Shown here piece after piece: positions 34,779 through 44,376 of a stretch of DNA of 64,000 bases. This stretch comes from Microbacterium sp. MYb66 (GTDB taxonomy: Bacteria > Actinomycetota > Actinomycetes > Actinomycetales > Microbacteriaceae). Position 1 is the first letter of the stretch. Every line of letters begins with the position of its first letter. The stretch covers positions 372,001 to 436,000 of the forward strand of contig NZ_PCOV01000002.1 of NCBI RefSeq assembly GCF_002979435.1, written 5' to 3'. Below the pieces are notes generated by a model. It did no database searches. It saw nothing but the letters and a program-made list of their open reading frames with translations, and was not told where the DNA came from. Position numbers and translations under genes: made by a program.

Positions 34779-36815
34779 GTGACCAACGCCACCGCCGCCG
34801 CCCTCATCGCCCGGTCGAACCGCCTCGGCGCCGACCCGAAGAACACGAACTACGCCGGCGGGAACACCTCCGCCAAGGGCACCGACACCGATCCCGTGAC
34901 GGGCCGGCCCGTCGAGCTGATGTGGGTCAAAGGATCGGGCGGAGACCTCGGCACGCTGAAGGAGAGCGGCCTCGCGGTTCTGCGCCTCGACCGGATGCGC
35001 GCGCTCGTCGACGTGTATCCCGGCATCGAGCGTGAAGACGAGATGGTCGCGGCCTTCGACTACTGCCTGCACGGCAAGGGCGGCGCGGCCCCCTCGATCG
35101 ACACCGCCATGCACGGCCTCGTGGATGCCGCGCACGTCGATCACCTGCACCCCGACTCCGGCATCGCGATCGCCACCGCCGCCGACGGCGAGGCGCTGAC
35201 CTCGACCATCTTCGGCGACAAGGTCGTGTGGGTGCCGTGGCGCCGCCCCGGATTCCAGCTCGGGCTCGACATCGCGGAGATCAAGAAGCAGAACCCGCAG
35301 GCGATCGGCACGATCCTCGGCGGTCACGGCATCACCGCCTGGGGCGACACCTCGGAGGACGCCGAGGCGAACTCCCTCTGGATCATCGACACCGCGGCCG
35401 CCTACATCGCGGAGCACGGCAAGGCCCAGCCGTTCGGTGAGGTGCGCTCCGGCTTCGAAGCTCTCGCTGCGGCGGAGCGGAAGGAGCGCGCGGCAGCCCT
35501 CGCCGGCACGATCCGCGGCATCGCCTCGACCGACAGGCCGATGGTCGGACACTTCACCGACGCCGACGAGGTGCTCGACTTCCTGGCATCCGAGAAGGCC
35601 CCCGCCCTGGCGGCTCTCGGCACGAGCTGCCCCGACCACTTCCTGCGCACCAAGGTGAAGCCGCTGATCCTCGACCTGCCCGTCACGGCATCCGTCGACG
35701 AGCAGATCGCCCGCCTGCACGAGCTGCACGAGCAGTACCGCGCGGACTACCAGGCCTACTACGACGCGCACGCGACGTCCGAGTCTCCCGCCATCCGCGG
35801 CGCCGATCCGCTCATCGTGCTGGTGCCCGGGGTCGGAATGTTCTCCTACGGCGCCAACAAGCAGACGGCCCGGGTCGCCGGCGAGTTCTACGTCAACGCG
35901 ATCAACGTGATGCGCGGCGCCGAGGCGCTGTCGACCTACTCCCCCATCTCGGACGCCGAGAAGTTCCGCATCGAGTACTGGGCGCTGGAAGAGGCCAAGC
36001 TGCAGCGGATGCCGAAGCCGAAGTCGCATCAGGGGCGCATCGCCTTCGTCACAGGTGCCGCATCCGGCATCGGCAAGGCGATCGCCACCCGCCTCGCCGC
36101 GGAAGGCGCCTGCGTCGTCATCGCCGACCTCGACCTCGAGAAGGCGCGCGCCGCCGCAGCCGAGCTCGGGAACACGGATGTCGCGATCGGCGTCGCTGCG
36201 AACGTCGCGGATGCCGATGCCGTGCAGGCCGCGCTGAACGAGGCGGTGCTCGCGTTCGGCGGTGTCGATCTCGTCGTGAACAACGCCGGCCTGTCGCTGT
36301 CCAAGCCGCTGCTGGAGACCACCGAGAAGGACTGGGACCTGCAGCACGACGTGATGGCGAAGGGCTCCTTCCTCGTGTCGAAGGCCGCGGCGCGCGTGCT
36401 CATCGACCAGAAGCTCGGCGGCGACATCATCTACATCTCGTCGAAGAACTCGGTCTTCGCGGGGCCGAACAACATCGCCTACTCCGCGACGAAGGCCGAC
36501 CAGGCCCACCAGGTGCGACTGCTCGCGGTCGAGCTCGGCGAGTACGGTATCCGTGTGAACGGCATCAACCCCGACGGCGTCGTCCGCGGCTCCGGCATCT
36601 TCGCCTCGGGCTGGGGTGCGAACCGTGCCGCGACATACGGGGTCGCGGAGGAGGACCTCGGCCAGTTCTACGCGAACCGCACGATCCTCAAGCGGGAAGT
36701 CGTGCCCGAGAATGTGGCAGACGCGGTGTACGTACTGACCGGCCCCGAGCTCAGCCGCACCACGGGCCTGCACATCCCCGTCGACTCCGGCGTGGCCGCG
36801 GCGTTCCTGCGATGA
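34779..36815 (+). CDS. rhaD: Bifunctional rhamnulose-1-phosphate aldolase / lactaldehyde dehydrogenase
   Basis: The 678-residue fusion has an N-terminal class II aldolase domain (about residues 1-400; NYAGGNTSAKG, HGLVDAAHVDHLHPDS with metal histidines). A C-terminal short-chain dehydrogenase follows (about 405-678; VTGAASGIGKA, NNAGLS, YSATK). This architecture splits L-rhamnulose 1-phosphate to DHAP and L-lactaldehyde and oxidises the lactaldehyde to lactate. It corresponds to B. subtilis RhaEW and the rhizobial fused RhaD. The GTG start follows TTGGAGAATC. It lies between the DeoR gene and rhaB. Confidence 0.93.
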   Translation: MTNATAAALIARSNRLGADPKNTNYAGGNTSAKGTDTDPVTGRPVELMWVKGSGGDLGTLKESGLAVLRLDRMRALVDVYPGIEREDEMVAAFDYCLHGKGGAAPSIDTAMHGLVDAAHVDHLHPDSGIAIATAADGEALTSTIFGDKVVWVPWRRPGFQLGLDIAEIKKQNPQAIGTILGGHGITAWGDTSEDAEANSLWIIDTAAAYIAEHGKAQPFGEVRSGFEALAAAERKERAAALAGTIRGIASTDRPMVGHFTDADEVLDFLASEKAPALAALGTSCPDHFLRTKVKPLILDLPVTASVDEQIARLHELHEQYRADYQAYYDAHATSESPAIRGADPLIVLVPGVGMFSYGANKQTARVAGEFYVNAINVMRGAEALSTYSPISDAEKFRIEYWALEEAKLQRMPKPKSHQGRIAFVTGAASGIGKAIATRLAAEGACVVIADLDLEKARAAAAELGNTDVAIGVAANVADADAVQAALNEAVLAFGGVDLVVNNAGLSLSKPLLETTEKDWDLQHDVMAKGSFLVSKAAARVLIDQKLGGDIIYISSKNSVFAGPNNIAYSATKADQAHQVRLLAVELGEYGIRVNGINPDGVVRGSGIFASGWGANRAATYGVAEEDLGQFYANRTILKREVVPENVADAVYVLTGPELSRTTGLHIPVDSGVAAAFLR

Positions 36816-36867
36816 TCCTCGATCGGCCCGCTCCCGTTCGACCCGCCCGTGGTCGAGGCGGAGCCAC

Positions 36868-36931
36868 CCCCTTGCATGCGAGCGGCCCCCTCGTTCGCAG
36901 CGAACCAGGGGGCGGCTCGCACGCGAAGGGG
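36868..36931 (+). repeat. Long imperfect hairpin between rhaD and rhaB
   Basis: Arms of about 30 bases (36868-36897 and 36901-36931) pair with three mismatches and one extra base, around the loop CAG. The structure fills much of the 139-base gap between two operon genes. It could reduce readthrough, stabilise the upstream mRNA end, or be a decayed repeat element. I did not find another copy in the window. Confidence 0.7.
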
Positions 36932-36954
36932 CCGGTCGACGGGAGGGCGAAGCG

Positions 36955-38352
36955 ATGACCGTGCGCGCGGTCGCGGCCGTCGACCTCGGCGCCACCAGCG
37001 GACGCGTGATGATCGGTCGCGTCGGCGACGGGAGGCTCGACCTCGAACTCGTCTCGCGGTTCCCCAACGGCCCCGTCGAGCGCGAGGACGGCCTGCACTG
37101 GGACTTCGCGGCCCTGTACGAGCACGTCGTCGCGGGTCTCGCCGAGGCGGTGCGTCGGGAGCCGGACATCGAGAGCATCGGCATCGACTCCTGGGCCGTC
37201 GACTACGGCCTGCTGAAGGACGGCGCGCTTCTCGCCGAGCCGTTCCACTACCGCGACGACCGCACGGCACGCGGCGTCGCCGAGGTGCACGGGATCACTC
37301 CCTTCGCGGACCTCTACACCCGGAACGGCCTGCAGTTCCTCCCGTTCAACACCCTGTACCAGTACCGCGTCGAGGAGCGCCTCGCCGAGGCCGACGTCGC
37401 ACTCCTGATCCCCGACCTCATCGCGTTCCTCCTCACCGGAGTCGCGGTCGCCGAGCGCACGAACGCCTCGACCACCGGCCTGCTCGGAGTCGCGGACACC
37501 GAGTGGGACACGAACCTGGCCGAACGCCTCGGCATCCCCTCCCGCATCCTGCCGCGACTCGTCGACCCCGGCTCGACGGTCGGCACCGTCCGCCCGGAGA
37601 TCGCCGCCCTGCTCGGCAAGGATCTCCCCGTGATCGCGGTCGGCTCGCACGACACCGCATCCGCCGTCGTCGCGGCGCCGCTCTCGACTCCGCACTCCGC
37701 CTACATCTCCTGCGGCACCTGGGGTCTGGTCGGCATCGAGTTGACGGCGCCGGTGCTGACGGATGCCGCACGCGAGGCGAACTTCACGCACGAGCTCGGA
37801 GTCGACGGCCGCTACCGGTTCCTGCACAACGTCACGGGCCTCTGGCTGCTCAGCGAGACGGTGCGCGCATGGGAGACGGAGGACGGCGCGGGCATCGACC
37901 TGCCGGAGCTGCTGTCCGCGGCATCCGAGGTCACCGGAGAGGTGCCGGTGTTCGACGCGAACGACTCGTCGCTCGGCTCCCCCGGCGACATGCCCGCGAG
38001 GATCGCCGCTCTGCTGGGCGCAGCGGCCCCGACCACCAGGGCGGCATTCGCGCGCTCGATCGTGGAGTCGATCGCCGCCGCGTTCGCTGATGCCGTGCAG
38101 ACCGCCGCGGACCTCTCCGGTCGTGAGCTCGACGCCATCCACCTGGTGGGCGGCGGGTCGCTGAACCGGCTCCTGTGCCAGGCGACCGCCGACCGCACGG
38201 GACTGCCGGTACTCGCCGGGCCTGTCGAGGCCACCGCGCTCGGCAACGTGCTCGTGCAGGCGCGTGCGCTCGACGCCGCCCCCGCCACTCTCGAGGAGCT
38301 GCGCGCCCTGGTCGCCGCGACCCACGCCCCGGAGCGCTTCGACCCTCGCTGA
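36955..38352 (+). CDS. rhaB: Rhamnulokinase
   Basis: The 465-residue FGGY-family sugar kinase phosphorylates L-rhamnulose at C1. The N-terminal ATPase lobe has AVDLGATSGRVMIG, the substrate region has SIGIDSWAVDYGLL and PFHYRDDRT, and the second lobe has YISCGTWGLVG and the adenosine motif VGGGSLNRLLCQ. The RhaB assignment rests on the typical SWAVDYGLL motif and the neighbouring rhaD. The ATG follows GGGAGGGCGAAGC. Probably cotranscribed with rhaD, although a long hairpin separates them. Confidence 0.93.
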   Translation: MTVRAVAAVDLGATSGRVMIGRVGDGRLDLELVSRFPNGPVEREDGLHWDFAALYEHVVAGLAEAVRREPDIESIGIDSWAVDYGLLKDGALLAEPFHYRDDRTARGVAEVHGITPFADLYTRNGLQFLPFNTLYQYRVEERLAEADVALLIPDLIAFLLTGVAVAERTNASTTGLLGVADTEWDTNLAERLGIPSRILPRLVDPGSTVGTVRPEIAALLGKDLPVIAVGSHDTASAVVAAPLSTPHSAYISCGTWGLVGIELTAPVLTDAAREANFTHELGVDGRYRFLHNVTGLWLLSETVRAWETEDGAGIDLPELLSAASEVTGEVPVFDANDSSLGSPGDMPARIAALLGAAAPTTRAAFARSIVESIAAAFADAVQTAADLSGRELDAIHLVGGGSLNRLLCQATADRTGLPVLAGPVEATALGNVLVQARALDAAPATLEELRALVAATHAPERFDPR

Positions 38353-38465
38353 CCGCGGTCGGCGGGACGACGCCTGTGGCGGAGTTCCCGCCGTCGGGCG
38401 GACGATCGAGTGACCGCCATCCGCCCGTCGCCGAGAAGTCCGCCCCTCACCGCGTGGCGCACGAA

Positions 38466-38496
38466 GAGGGCGCCGGAGCCGAGGCCCCGACGCCCT
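38466..38496. terminator. Hairpin between convergent rhaB and rhaS
   Basis: Seven-base arms GAGGGCG (38466-38472) and CGCCCTC (38490-38496), with further pairing possible inside, lie between the convergent rhaB and rhaS ends. It could serve both strands. The rest of the 157-base gap shows nothing else. Confidence 0.55.
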
Positions 38497-38509
38497 CCTG
38501 CGAGGCGAC

Positions 38510-39553
38510 TCAGAAGTCGAACTCGCCGATGTTGTCCGCGGTGAACACGAACGGGTCGCCGAGCAGGACGACGCCGTCCGCGCCGACCGTGTACTCACCC
38601 AGGTCGCCCGCCTCGAAGGTGTCGCCCTCCTTGCCGGTGATCTCGCCCTCGACGAGCGCCTTCGCTGCGAAGGCCGACAGGTAGCCGAGGTCGGCCGGGT
38701 TCCACAGCGCGAACGAGGTGACGGTGCCGTCCTCCACGTACTCGCGCATCTGGTTCGGCGTGCCGAGCCCGGTCAGTGCGACCTTGCCCTTGTAGTCCGA
38801 GGTGGACAGGTAGCGCGCCGCAGCCGCGATGCCGACCGTGGTGGGCGAGACGATGCCCTTCAGTTCGGGGTGGCTCTGCAGCAGCGCGGCCGTCTTGTCG
38901 AACGAGGTCTGGTCGTCGTCGTCACCGTAGACCGTCTCGACGATCGTGATGTCGGGGTAGTCGCTCGCGACGTACTCCTTCATCAGGTCGATCCAGGCGT
39001 TCTGGTTGGTGGCGTTCGCGGATGCCGACAGGATGGCGATCTCGCCGGCCCCGCCGATCTGCTCGGCGACCTGGTCGATCTGCACCTTGGCGATGCCCTC
39101 GGAATCGGCCTGGTTGATGAACACGTCGCGGCACTCGGGGTTGGTGTCGGAGTCGAAGGTGACGACCTTCACACCGGCGTCCCGCGCCTCGTTAAGCGCG
39201 TCGCAGATGGCCTTCGGGTCGTTCGCCGAGACGACGAGCGCGCCGACCGCCTGCTGCGTGGCGGTGTTGATGTAGCTCACCTGGGCGTCGGGGGTGGCTT
39301 CGGCCGGGCCGACTTCGGCGAACGTTCCGCCGAACTCCTCGACGGCCTTCTTGCCTCCCTCGCTGGAGGTGTCGAAGTAGGGGTTGCCGAGGTTCTTGGG
39401 CAGGAACGTGATGGACAGGTTGTCGGACCCGCCGCCCTCGCCCGAGCCCGAGTCGCCCGACCCGCTGCCGGTGTCGGCGCAGCCGGTCAGCACGAGCGCT
39501 GCGGCGACGGCCACGGCGGCGAACGCCCCGACCCTCTTGCGTGCAAACGTCAT
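38510..39553 (-). CDS. rhaS: Rhamnose ABC transporter substrate-binding lipoprotein
   Basis: The 347-residue lipoprotein (lipobox LTGC, Cys about residue 25, then a Gly/Ser linker) has a periplasmic-binding-protein fold of the sugar (ribose/RhaS) type: FLPKNLGNPYFDTSSEGG, VSANDPKAICDALNEA, VTFDSDTNPECRDVFINQAD and VSPTTVGIAAAARYL. It binds L-rhamnose outside the membrane and passes it to RhaPQ. The ATG follows AAGGAAGAACA. It is the last gene of the rhaT-rhaP-rhaQ-rhaS operon, 55 bases after rhaQ. Confidence 0.92.
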   Translation of the reverse strand: MTFARKRVGAFAAVAVAAALVLTGCADTGSGSGDSGSGEGGGSDNLSITFLPKNLGNPYFDTSSEGGKKAVEEFGGTFAEVGPAEATPDAQVSYINTATQQAVGALVVSANDPKAICDALNEARDAGVKVVTFDSDTNPECRDVFINQADSEGIAKVQIDQVAEQIGGAGEIAILSASANATNQNAWIDLMKEYVASDYPDITIVETVYGDDDDQTSFDKTAALLQSHPELKGIVSPTTVGIAAAARYLSTSDYKGKVALTGLGTPNQMREYVEDGTVTSFALWNPADLGYLSAFAAKALVEGEITGKEGDTFEAGDLGEYTVGADGVVLLGDPFVFTADNIGEFDF

Positions 39554-39608
39554 TGTTCTTCCTTTCGTGATGATCACCGCAGGCGGATGCCGACGGCGAG
39601 AGGCTGCC

Positions 39609-40658
39609 TCATGGTGCGGGAGAGGCTGCGACGCGGAGCGGTGGGCCCGCTTTCGCGCGGACGCGGTGCGCCCAGGCGAGGACGCTGGCTGCGACGACCG
39701 AGAAGATCAGCAGACCACCGGTGATGATGTTGATGACGTCGGAGGTGACTCCGGCGAGACGGAGGCCGCTACCGAGCACTCCGATCAGGAGCACTGCCGC
39801 GACGACGCCGTGCAGATGGCCGCGCCCGCCGAACACCGACACCCCGCCGAGGACGACGGCCGCGATGACCTGGAGCTCGAGGCCGGTGGCGTTGTCGCCG
39901 CGGGCGCTGCCGAAGCGCAGCGTGTAGAAGATGCCGGCGAAGGCCGCGACCACCCCCGAGAGGATGAACAGGATGAACTTCGTCCGCTCGACGTTCACGC
40001 CCGAGAACCGGGCGGCGTCCTTGGAGAGCCCGATCGCGTAGATGCCGCGACCGAAAGGGGTGAAGTGCAGCACCACCACGAAGATCGCGAGCAGGATCAG
40101 GAACGGGATCACGATGTAGGGGATCGTGGTGCCGGCGATCTTGGCCTTCGCGAGCGCCGTCCACATCTCCGGGAAGTCCGTCACGGCGGTCGTCCCCAGC
40201 AGGCCGACGGCCAACCCGCGGAACAGCGCCAGGGTGCCGATGGTGACGGCGAGCGACGGAAGGCCGACGACCGTGACCAGGAATCCGTTGAACGCCCCGC
40301 CGATGACGCCCACCGCGAGAGCGGCGAGGGCGGCGACCTCGAACGGCGCCCCCGATTCGGTGAGCACACCCGTGACGACGCTGGCCAGTCCCACCATCGA
40401 GCCGACCGAGAGGTCGATCTCGCCGGTGATCATGACGAGCGTCATCGGCAGGGCGATCAGCAGGATCGGAGCGACGTCGAGCAGCAGGTAGTTGACGGTG
40501 ATCGGCTGCGCGAAGCCGCGGATCGACACGGCGGAGACGATCACGACGAGCACCAGCAGGGCGATGATGGCGAACTCGCGGTTGACGACGATGCGCCGCC
40601 ACAGCGGTCGGTCGTAGTCCCGGATCACCCGGGTCGTGGCTGTCGTCGTGGTGGTCAT
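39609..40658 (-). CDS. rhaQ: Rhamnose ABC transporter permease
   Basis: The 349-residue inner-membrane permease of the ribose/RbsC type has about ten helices. The signatures are MITGEIDLSVGSMVGL and, near the end, LGGVSVFGGRGHLHG. The N-terminus is a Thr-rich, basic cytoplasmic tail. The ATG overlaps the rhaP stop (ATGA). It forms the heterodimeric channel with RhaP. Which of the two permeases is P or Q follows the rhizobial gene order and is a convention. Confidence 0.9.
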   Translation of the reverse strand: MTTTTTATTRVIRDYDRPLWRRIVVNREFAIIALLVLVVIVSAVSIRGFAQPITVNYLLLDVAPILLIALPMTLVMITGEIDLSVGSMVGLASVVTGVLTESGAPFEVAALAALAVGVIGGAFNGFLVTVVGLPSLAVTIGTLALFRGLAVGLLGTTAVTDFPEMWTALAKAKIAGTTIPYIVIPFLILLAIFVVVLHFTPFGRGIYAIGLSKDAARFSGVNVERTKFILFILSGVVAAFAGIFYTLRFGSARGDNATGLELQVIAAVVLGGVSVFGGRGHLHGVVAAVLLIGVLGSGLRLAGVTSDVINIITGGLLIFSVVAASVLAWAHRVRAKAGPPLRVAASPAP

Positions 40659-41683
40659 GATTCGTCCCTTGCCTCGATGAGCTGCCGTCTCTGCCGCACG
40701 GCGAGCAGCCGGTCGAGCACGATCGCACCGATGATGAGCACACCCACCACGGCGCGCTGCCAGAAGTCCGGGATGCCGAGGATCGGCAGGGCCCGGTTGA
40801 TGGTCATCAGCAGCATCGCGCCGATGGCTGCACCCCACACGGAGCCGACGCCGCCGGTGATCGCGATGCCGCCGATGACGGCCGCACCCACGGCGTCCAA
40901 CTCCCAGCCCGAGCCGACCTGCGAGCTCACCGACCCGTACCGGGTCACGTAGAAGACCCCCGCGAGACCGGCGAGTGCCCCCGAGAGGACGAAGGCACTC
41001 AGCACGCGCCGCGTGGTCTTGAGCCCGTACAGCTCGGCGGCCGCCGGGTCGGAGCCGATGGCGTAGTACTCGCGGCCGCCGCGGGTGTTGCGCATGTACC
41101 AGGCGGCGAGCGCGAGGACGATGATCGCGACGATCGACAGCACCGGGATCGTGAGGATCTGCTGCGTGCCGAGGCGCAGGAAGTCCTTCGGGAGGTCGGA
41201 GGGGTGCACCTGGTCGCTGCCGGTCCAGAGCACGTTGATGCCGCGGTAGGCATACAGCGTGCCCAGCGTGATCACCATCGCCGGGACCTTGGCGAACGCC
41301 ACCAGAGCGCCGTTGACCAGTCCGAGGAGGGCGCCGAAGATCACGGCTGCGATCACTACGAGGGGGATCGGGATGCCGGGGATGTCGATGAACAGACGCC
41401 CGGTGAGGAAGGCCGTGAGTCCCATGATCGATCCGACCGAGAGGTCGACGTTGCGGGTGATGATGACGATCGCCTGGCCGACGGCGACGAGCACGAGGAT
41501 CGACGGCGTCAGCAGCAGGTCGCGCCAGCCGTCGGTGCTGAAGAGGAAGTTCGGGTTCTTCACGGTGGCGGCGACGACGACCAGGACGAGGGCGGCGAAG
41601 ATCCCGAGCTCGCGGGCGCGGCCGATACCTCCCGGCTTCTTCGCGATCGCCGGGGCGGATGCCGCGAGTGCGGTGTTGCTCAT
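40655..41683 (-). CDS. rhaP: Rhamnose ABC transporter permease
   Basis: The 342-residue permease is the partner of RhaQ and shares its plan: ITRNVDLSVGSIMGL, then AKVPAMVITLGTLYAYRGI, TRRVLSAFVLSGALAGLAG and GGIAITGGVGSVWGA. About ten helices are evident. It overlaps rhaT upstream and rhaQ downstream by ATGA, so the three are tightly coupled. Confidence 0.9.
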   Translation of the reverse strand: MSNTALAASAPAIAKKPGGIGRARELGIFAALVLVVVAATVKNPNFLFSTDGWRDLLLTPSILVLVAVGQAIVIITRNVDLSVGSIMGLTAFLTGRLFIDIPGIPIPLVVIAAVIFGALLGLVNGALVAFAKVPAMVITLGTLYAYRGINVLWTGSDQVHPSDLPKDFLRLGTQQILTIPVLSIVAIIVLALAAWYMRNTRGGREYYAIGSDPAAAELYGLKTTRRVLSAFVLSGALAGLAGVFYVTRYGSVSSQVGSGWELDAVGAAVIGGIAITGGVGSVWGAAIGAMLLMTINRALPILGIPDFWQRAVVGVLIIGAIVLDRLLAVRQRRQLIEARDES

Positions 41684-43209
41684 GCGTGCTGCTCCGATGC
41701 GTGGGTCGCGGCGAACATGACGTTCTCGCTGGTGGCGTCCTCACGGTCGATCTCGGCGGTGATCCGCCCTTCGCGCATGACGAGCACGCGATCGGCCATG
41801 CCGAGCACCTCGGGGAGCTCGGACGAGATCATCAGGATTCCCATCCCCTCGCCCGCCAGCTGCGAGAGCAGGCGGTGCACCTCGGACTTGGTGCCGACAT
41901 CGATCCCTCGGGTCGGCTCGTCGATGATGAGGACGCGCGGGTCGGTGGCGAGCCACTTGGCCAGCACCACCTTCTGCTGGTTGCCGCCGGAGAGCGTCGC
42001 CGCCACCGTGTCGAGCGCGTGCGTCTTGACCTCGAGCCGAGAGGCCCAGACCTTGGCCGCGCGGTTCTCGATGCCGGTGGTGATCAGGCCCCACTTGGCG
42101 AGGTTCCTGCGGATCGCGAGGGTGATGTTGCCGCCGACGCTGGCGTCGATCACGAGGCCCTGCTTGCGGCGGTCCTCCGGCACGAGAGCGAGGCCGTTGC
42201 GCATGGCGGCCGTCGGGTTGCGCCTCGGCACCACGGAGCCCCGCATCCGCACCTCCCCCTCACGGTAGGCGTCCACTCCGAACACGGCCCGTGCGACCTC
42301 GCTGCGACCGGCACCGACGAGGCCGGCGAGCGCGACGATCTCGCCCGCGCGGACCGTGAACGAGATGTCGTGGAAGACACCGGGGCTCGTGAGCCCCCTC
42401 ACCTCGAGCAGCGGTTCACCGACCTCCGCCTCCTGCTTCGGGAAGAGCTCGGTCACGTCGCGGCCGACCATCTGGCGCACCAGGTCGTCGACGGTCGTCT
42501 CGGCGATCGGCGTCGTGTCGATGTACGCGCCGTCGCGCATCACGGTGACGGTGTCGCACAGGTCGAACACCTCGTCGAAGCGGTGCGAGATGAACAGGAT
42601 CGCGCGACCCTCGTCGCGCAGGCTCCGCGCGACCGCGAACAGCCGATCGACCTCGACCCCGCTGAGTGCGGCTGTCGGCTCATCCATGATCAGCACGCTG
42701 GCGTCGAGCGAGATTGCCTTCGCGATCTCGATGATCTGCTGGTCGGCGATCGAGAGGCCCTCGGTGATGCGGTCGGGATCGAGCGCGACGCCGAGGCGGC
42801 GGAAGATCTGGTCGACCTCGGTGCGCATGGCCTTGCGGTCGATGCGGCCCAGGGCTCCCGTCGGCTGCCGGCCCATGAAGATGTTCTCGGTGACCGACAG
42901 GTCGGGGAAGAGCGTCGGCTCCTGGTAGATCACCGCGATGCCGGCGGCCTTCGACTGCGCCGTGCTGGTGAAGTCGACGTCTTCGCCGTGCAGACGGAAA
43001 TCTCCCGAGTCGCGACGGTAGAGCCCGGCCATGATCTTCACGAGCGTCGACTTTCCGGCGCCGTTCTCGCCGATGAGGGCATGGATCGACCGCGACTGCA
43101 GCGTGAGGCTTCCGGAGCGCAGCGCGATGACCGGCCCGAAGGACTTCACGACGCGATGCAGCTCCAGCGCGGTGGGGGGAGCACTGCGGGCGGGTGCTTC
43201 GTCGACCAC
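41680..43209 (-). CDS. rhaT: Rhamnose ABC transporter ATP-binding protein
   Basis: The 509-residue protein has two ABC ATPase domains in tandem, as is usual for sugar (RbsA/MglA/RhaT-type) importers. The first has Walker A GENGAGKST (residues 47-55), the signature LSIADQQ and Walker B LIMDEPTAAL. The second has a degenerate Walker A-like LVGAGRSE, the signature LSGGNQQK and VLIIDEPTRGIDVG, so the second site is probably non-catalytic as in relatives. It is the first gene of the importer operon, behind the promoter and palindromic operator at 43254-43311. Confidence 0.94.
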   Translation of the reverse strand: MVDEAPARSAPPTALELHRVVKSFGPVIALRSGSLTLQSRSIHALIGENGAGKSTLVKIMAGLYRRDSGDFRLHGEDVDFTSTAQSKAAGIAVIYQEPTLFPDLSVTENIFMGRQPTGALGRIDRKAMRTEVDQIFRRLGVALDPDRITEGLSIADQQIIEIAKAISLDASVLIMDEPTAALSGVEVDRLFAVARSLRDEGRAILFISHRFDEVFDLCDTVTVMRDGAYIDTTPIAETTVDDLVRQMVGRDVTELFPKQEAEVGEPLLEVRGLTSPGVFHDISFTVRAGEIVALAGLVGAGRSEVARAVFGVDAYREGEVRMRGSVVPRRNPTAAMRNGLALVPEDRRKQGLVIDASVGGNITLAIRRNLAKWGLITTGIENRAAKVWASRLEVKTHALDTVAATLSGGNQQKVVLAKWLATDPRVLIIDEPTRGIDVGTKSEVHRLLSQLAGEGMGILMISSELPEVLGMADRVLVMREGRITAEIDREDATSENVMFAATHASEQHA

Positions 43210-43253
43210 TGGCTTTCCTCTCCGTTGAGGGGGATGATGTTCGGAATGAATCT

Positions 43254-43311
43254 ACCTGAATCGATTCAGGTGGGTTTCAGGCTAGTGTATGTGATGCGGG
43301 CCGCAGGTCAA
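43254..43311 (-). promoter_or_regulatory. Promoter and perfect palindromic operator of the rhamnose importer operon
   Basis: On the minus strand the -35 is TTGACC (43306-43311), the spacer is 16 bases and the -10 is TACACT (43284-43289). The perfect 18-base palindrome ACCTGAATCGATTCAGGT (43254-43271) follows downstream of the start region, where a bound LacI protein would block RNA polymerase. A TGAAAC half site lies between the two. The same region precedes the divergent lacI-type gene, allowing autoregulation. Confidence 0.78.
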
Positions 43312-43357
43312 CCCCTGGTGCCCGAACCGTGATCCACCCGACGACGAGAGGACAGAC

Positions 43358-44365
43358 GTGCCGGTCAGCATCCGCGATGTCGCCCTCCGCGCCGGGGTGT
43401 CCGTCGGCACCGTCTCGAACGTCCTGAACCGTCCGGAAGAGGTCTCGAGCGATTCGGTCGCGCGCGTCAGCCGGGCGATCGAGGAACTCGGATACGTGCG
43501 CAACGACGCTGCACGAAAACTGCGGGCGGGCATCAGCACCACGGTCGGGTTCGTGGTCCTCGACGGGCAGAACCCCTTCTACAGCGATGTGGTCCGCGGC
43601 GCCGAGGACGAGGCCTCCAGCCACGGCATCGCGATCCTCTACGGCAACACCGACGACGATCCGTCCCGAGAGAAGGTCTACCTCGACCTCTTCCGCGAAC
43701 AGCAGGTGCGCGGGCTGCTGATCGCCCCGTACGGCGACGTCATGACGCAGCTGCGCCGGTTCCGCGCCAGCGGCATCGCCACCGTCCTCGTCGACAGGTT
43801 CAGCGCCGACAGCGGGTTCTCATCCGTCTCCGTCGACAGCGTCGCGGGCGGACGGCTCGCGGTCGAGCACCTGATCGAGGCAGGACGCCGTCGCATCGCC
43901 TTCGTCGGCGGCCCCTTCGACATGCGCCAGGTCACCGATCGACTCGCCGGTGCGCGCGCCGCCGCCGAGAACGCGTCAGTGCACATCGATCTCGAAGTCG
44001 TTCCCACCTCGGCGATGACCGTGGAGGAAGGAGCCGCCGCCGGCGCGAGGCTGCTCACCCGCCCCCGCCGCGAATGGCCGGATGCGCTCTTCGCTGCCAA
44101 CGACCTGCTCGCGCTCGGCCTGCTGCAATCCCTCGTCGCCGGGGGTCGCGTGCTCGTCCCCGACGAGATCGCGCTGATCGGCTTCGACGACATCCCGTTC
44201 GCCGCGGCCGCAGCCGTTCCGCTCTCCTCGATCCGCCAGCCCAGCCGGATGATCGGCCGCACGGCGCTGCGCATCGTGTTGGAAGAGGCGTCCGATCCCG
44301 AGAGCATCCCCCGGCAGACCGTCTTCCCGCCGGAGTTGATCGTGCGGCGCTCGACGACCGGTTGA
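43358..44365 (+). CDS. LacI-family regulator of the rhamnose importer operon
   Basis: The 335-residue LacI protein has its helix-turn-helix at residues 4-25 (RDVALRAGVSVGTVSNVLNR) and a sugar-binding sensor domain. It is a paralogue of the regulator at 16504-17511, of equal length and with nearly the same recognition helix, which fits the similar operators of the two units. It is divergent from rhaTPQS. The GTG start follows GAGAGGACAGAC. A terminator follows the gene. Confidence 0.9.
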   Translation: MPVSIRDVALRAGVSVGTVSNVLNRPEEVSSDSVARVSRAIEELGYVRNDAARKLRAGISTTVGFVVLDGQNPFYSDVVRGAEDEASSHGIAILYGNTDDDPSREKVYLDLFREQQVRGLLIAPYGDVMTQLRRFRASGIATVLVDRFSADSGFSSVSVDSVAGGRLAVEHLIEAGRRRIAFVGGPFDMRQVTDRLAGARAAAENASVHIDLEVVPTSAMTVEEGAAAGARLLTRPRREWPDALFAANDLLALGLLQSLVAGGRVLVPDEIALIGFDDIPFAAAAAVPLSSIRQPSRMIGRTALRIVLEEASDPESIPRQTVFPPELIVRRSTTG

Positions 44366-44376
44366 GCACGACCGAA

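Noticed and set aside
33648..37184. A minus-strand open frame of nearly 1180 codons
   Set aside because: Antisense to the DeoR, rhaD and rhaB genes, all of which match known families.
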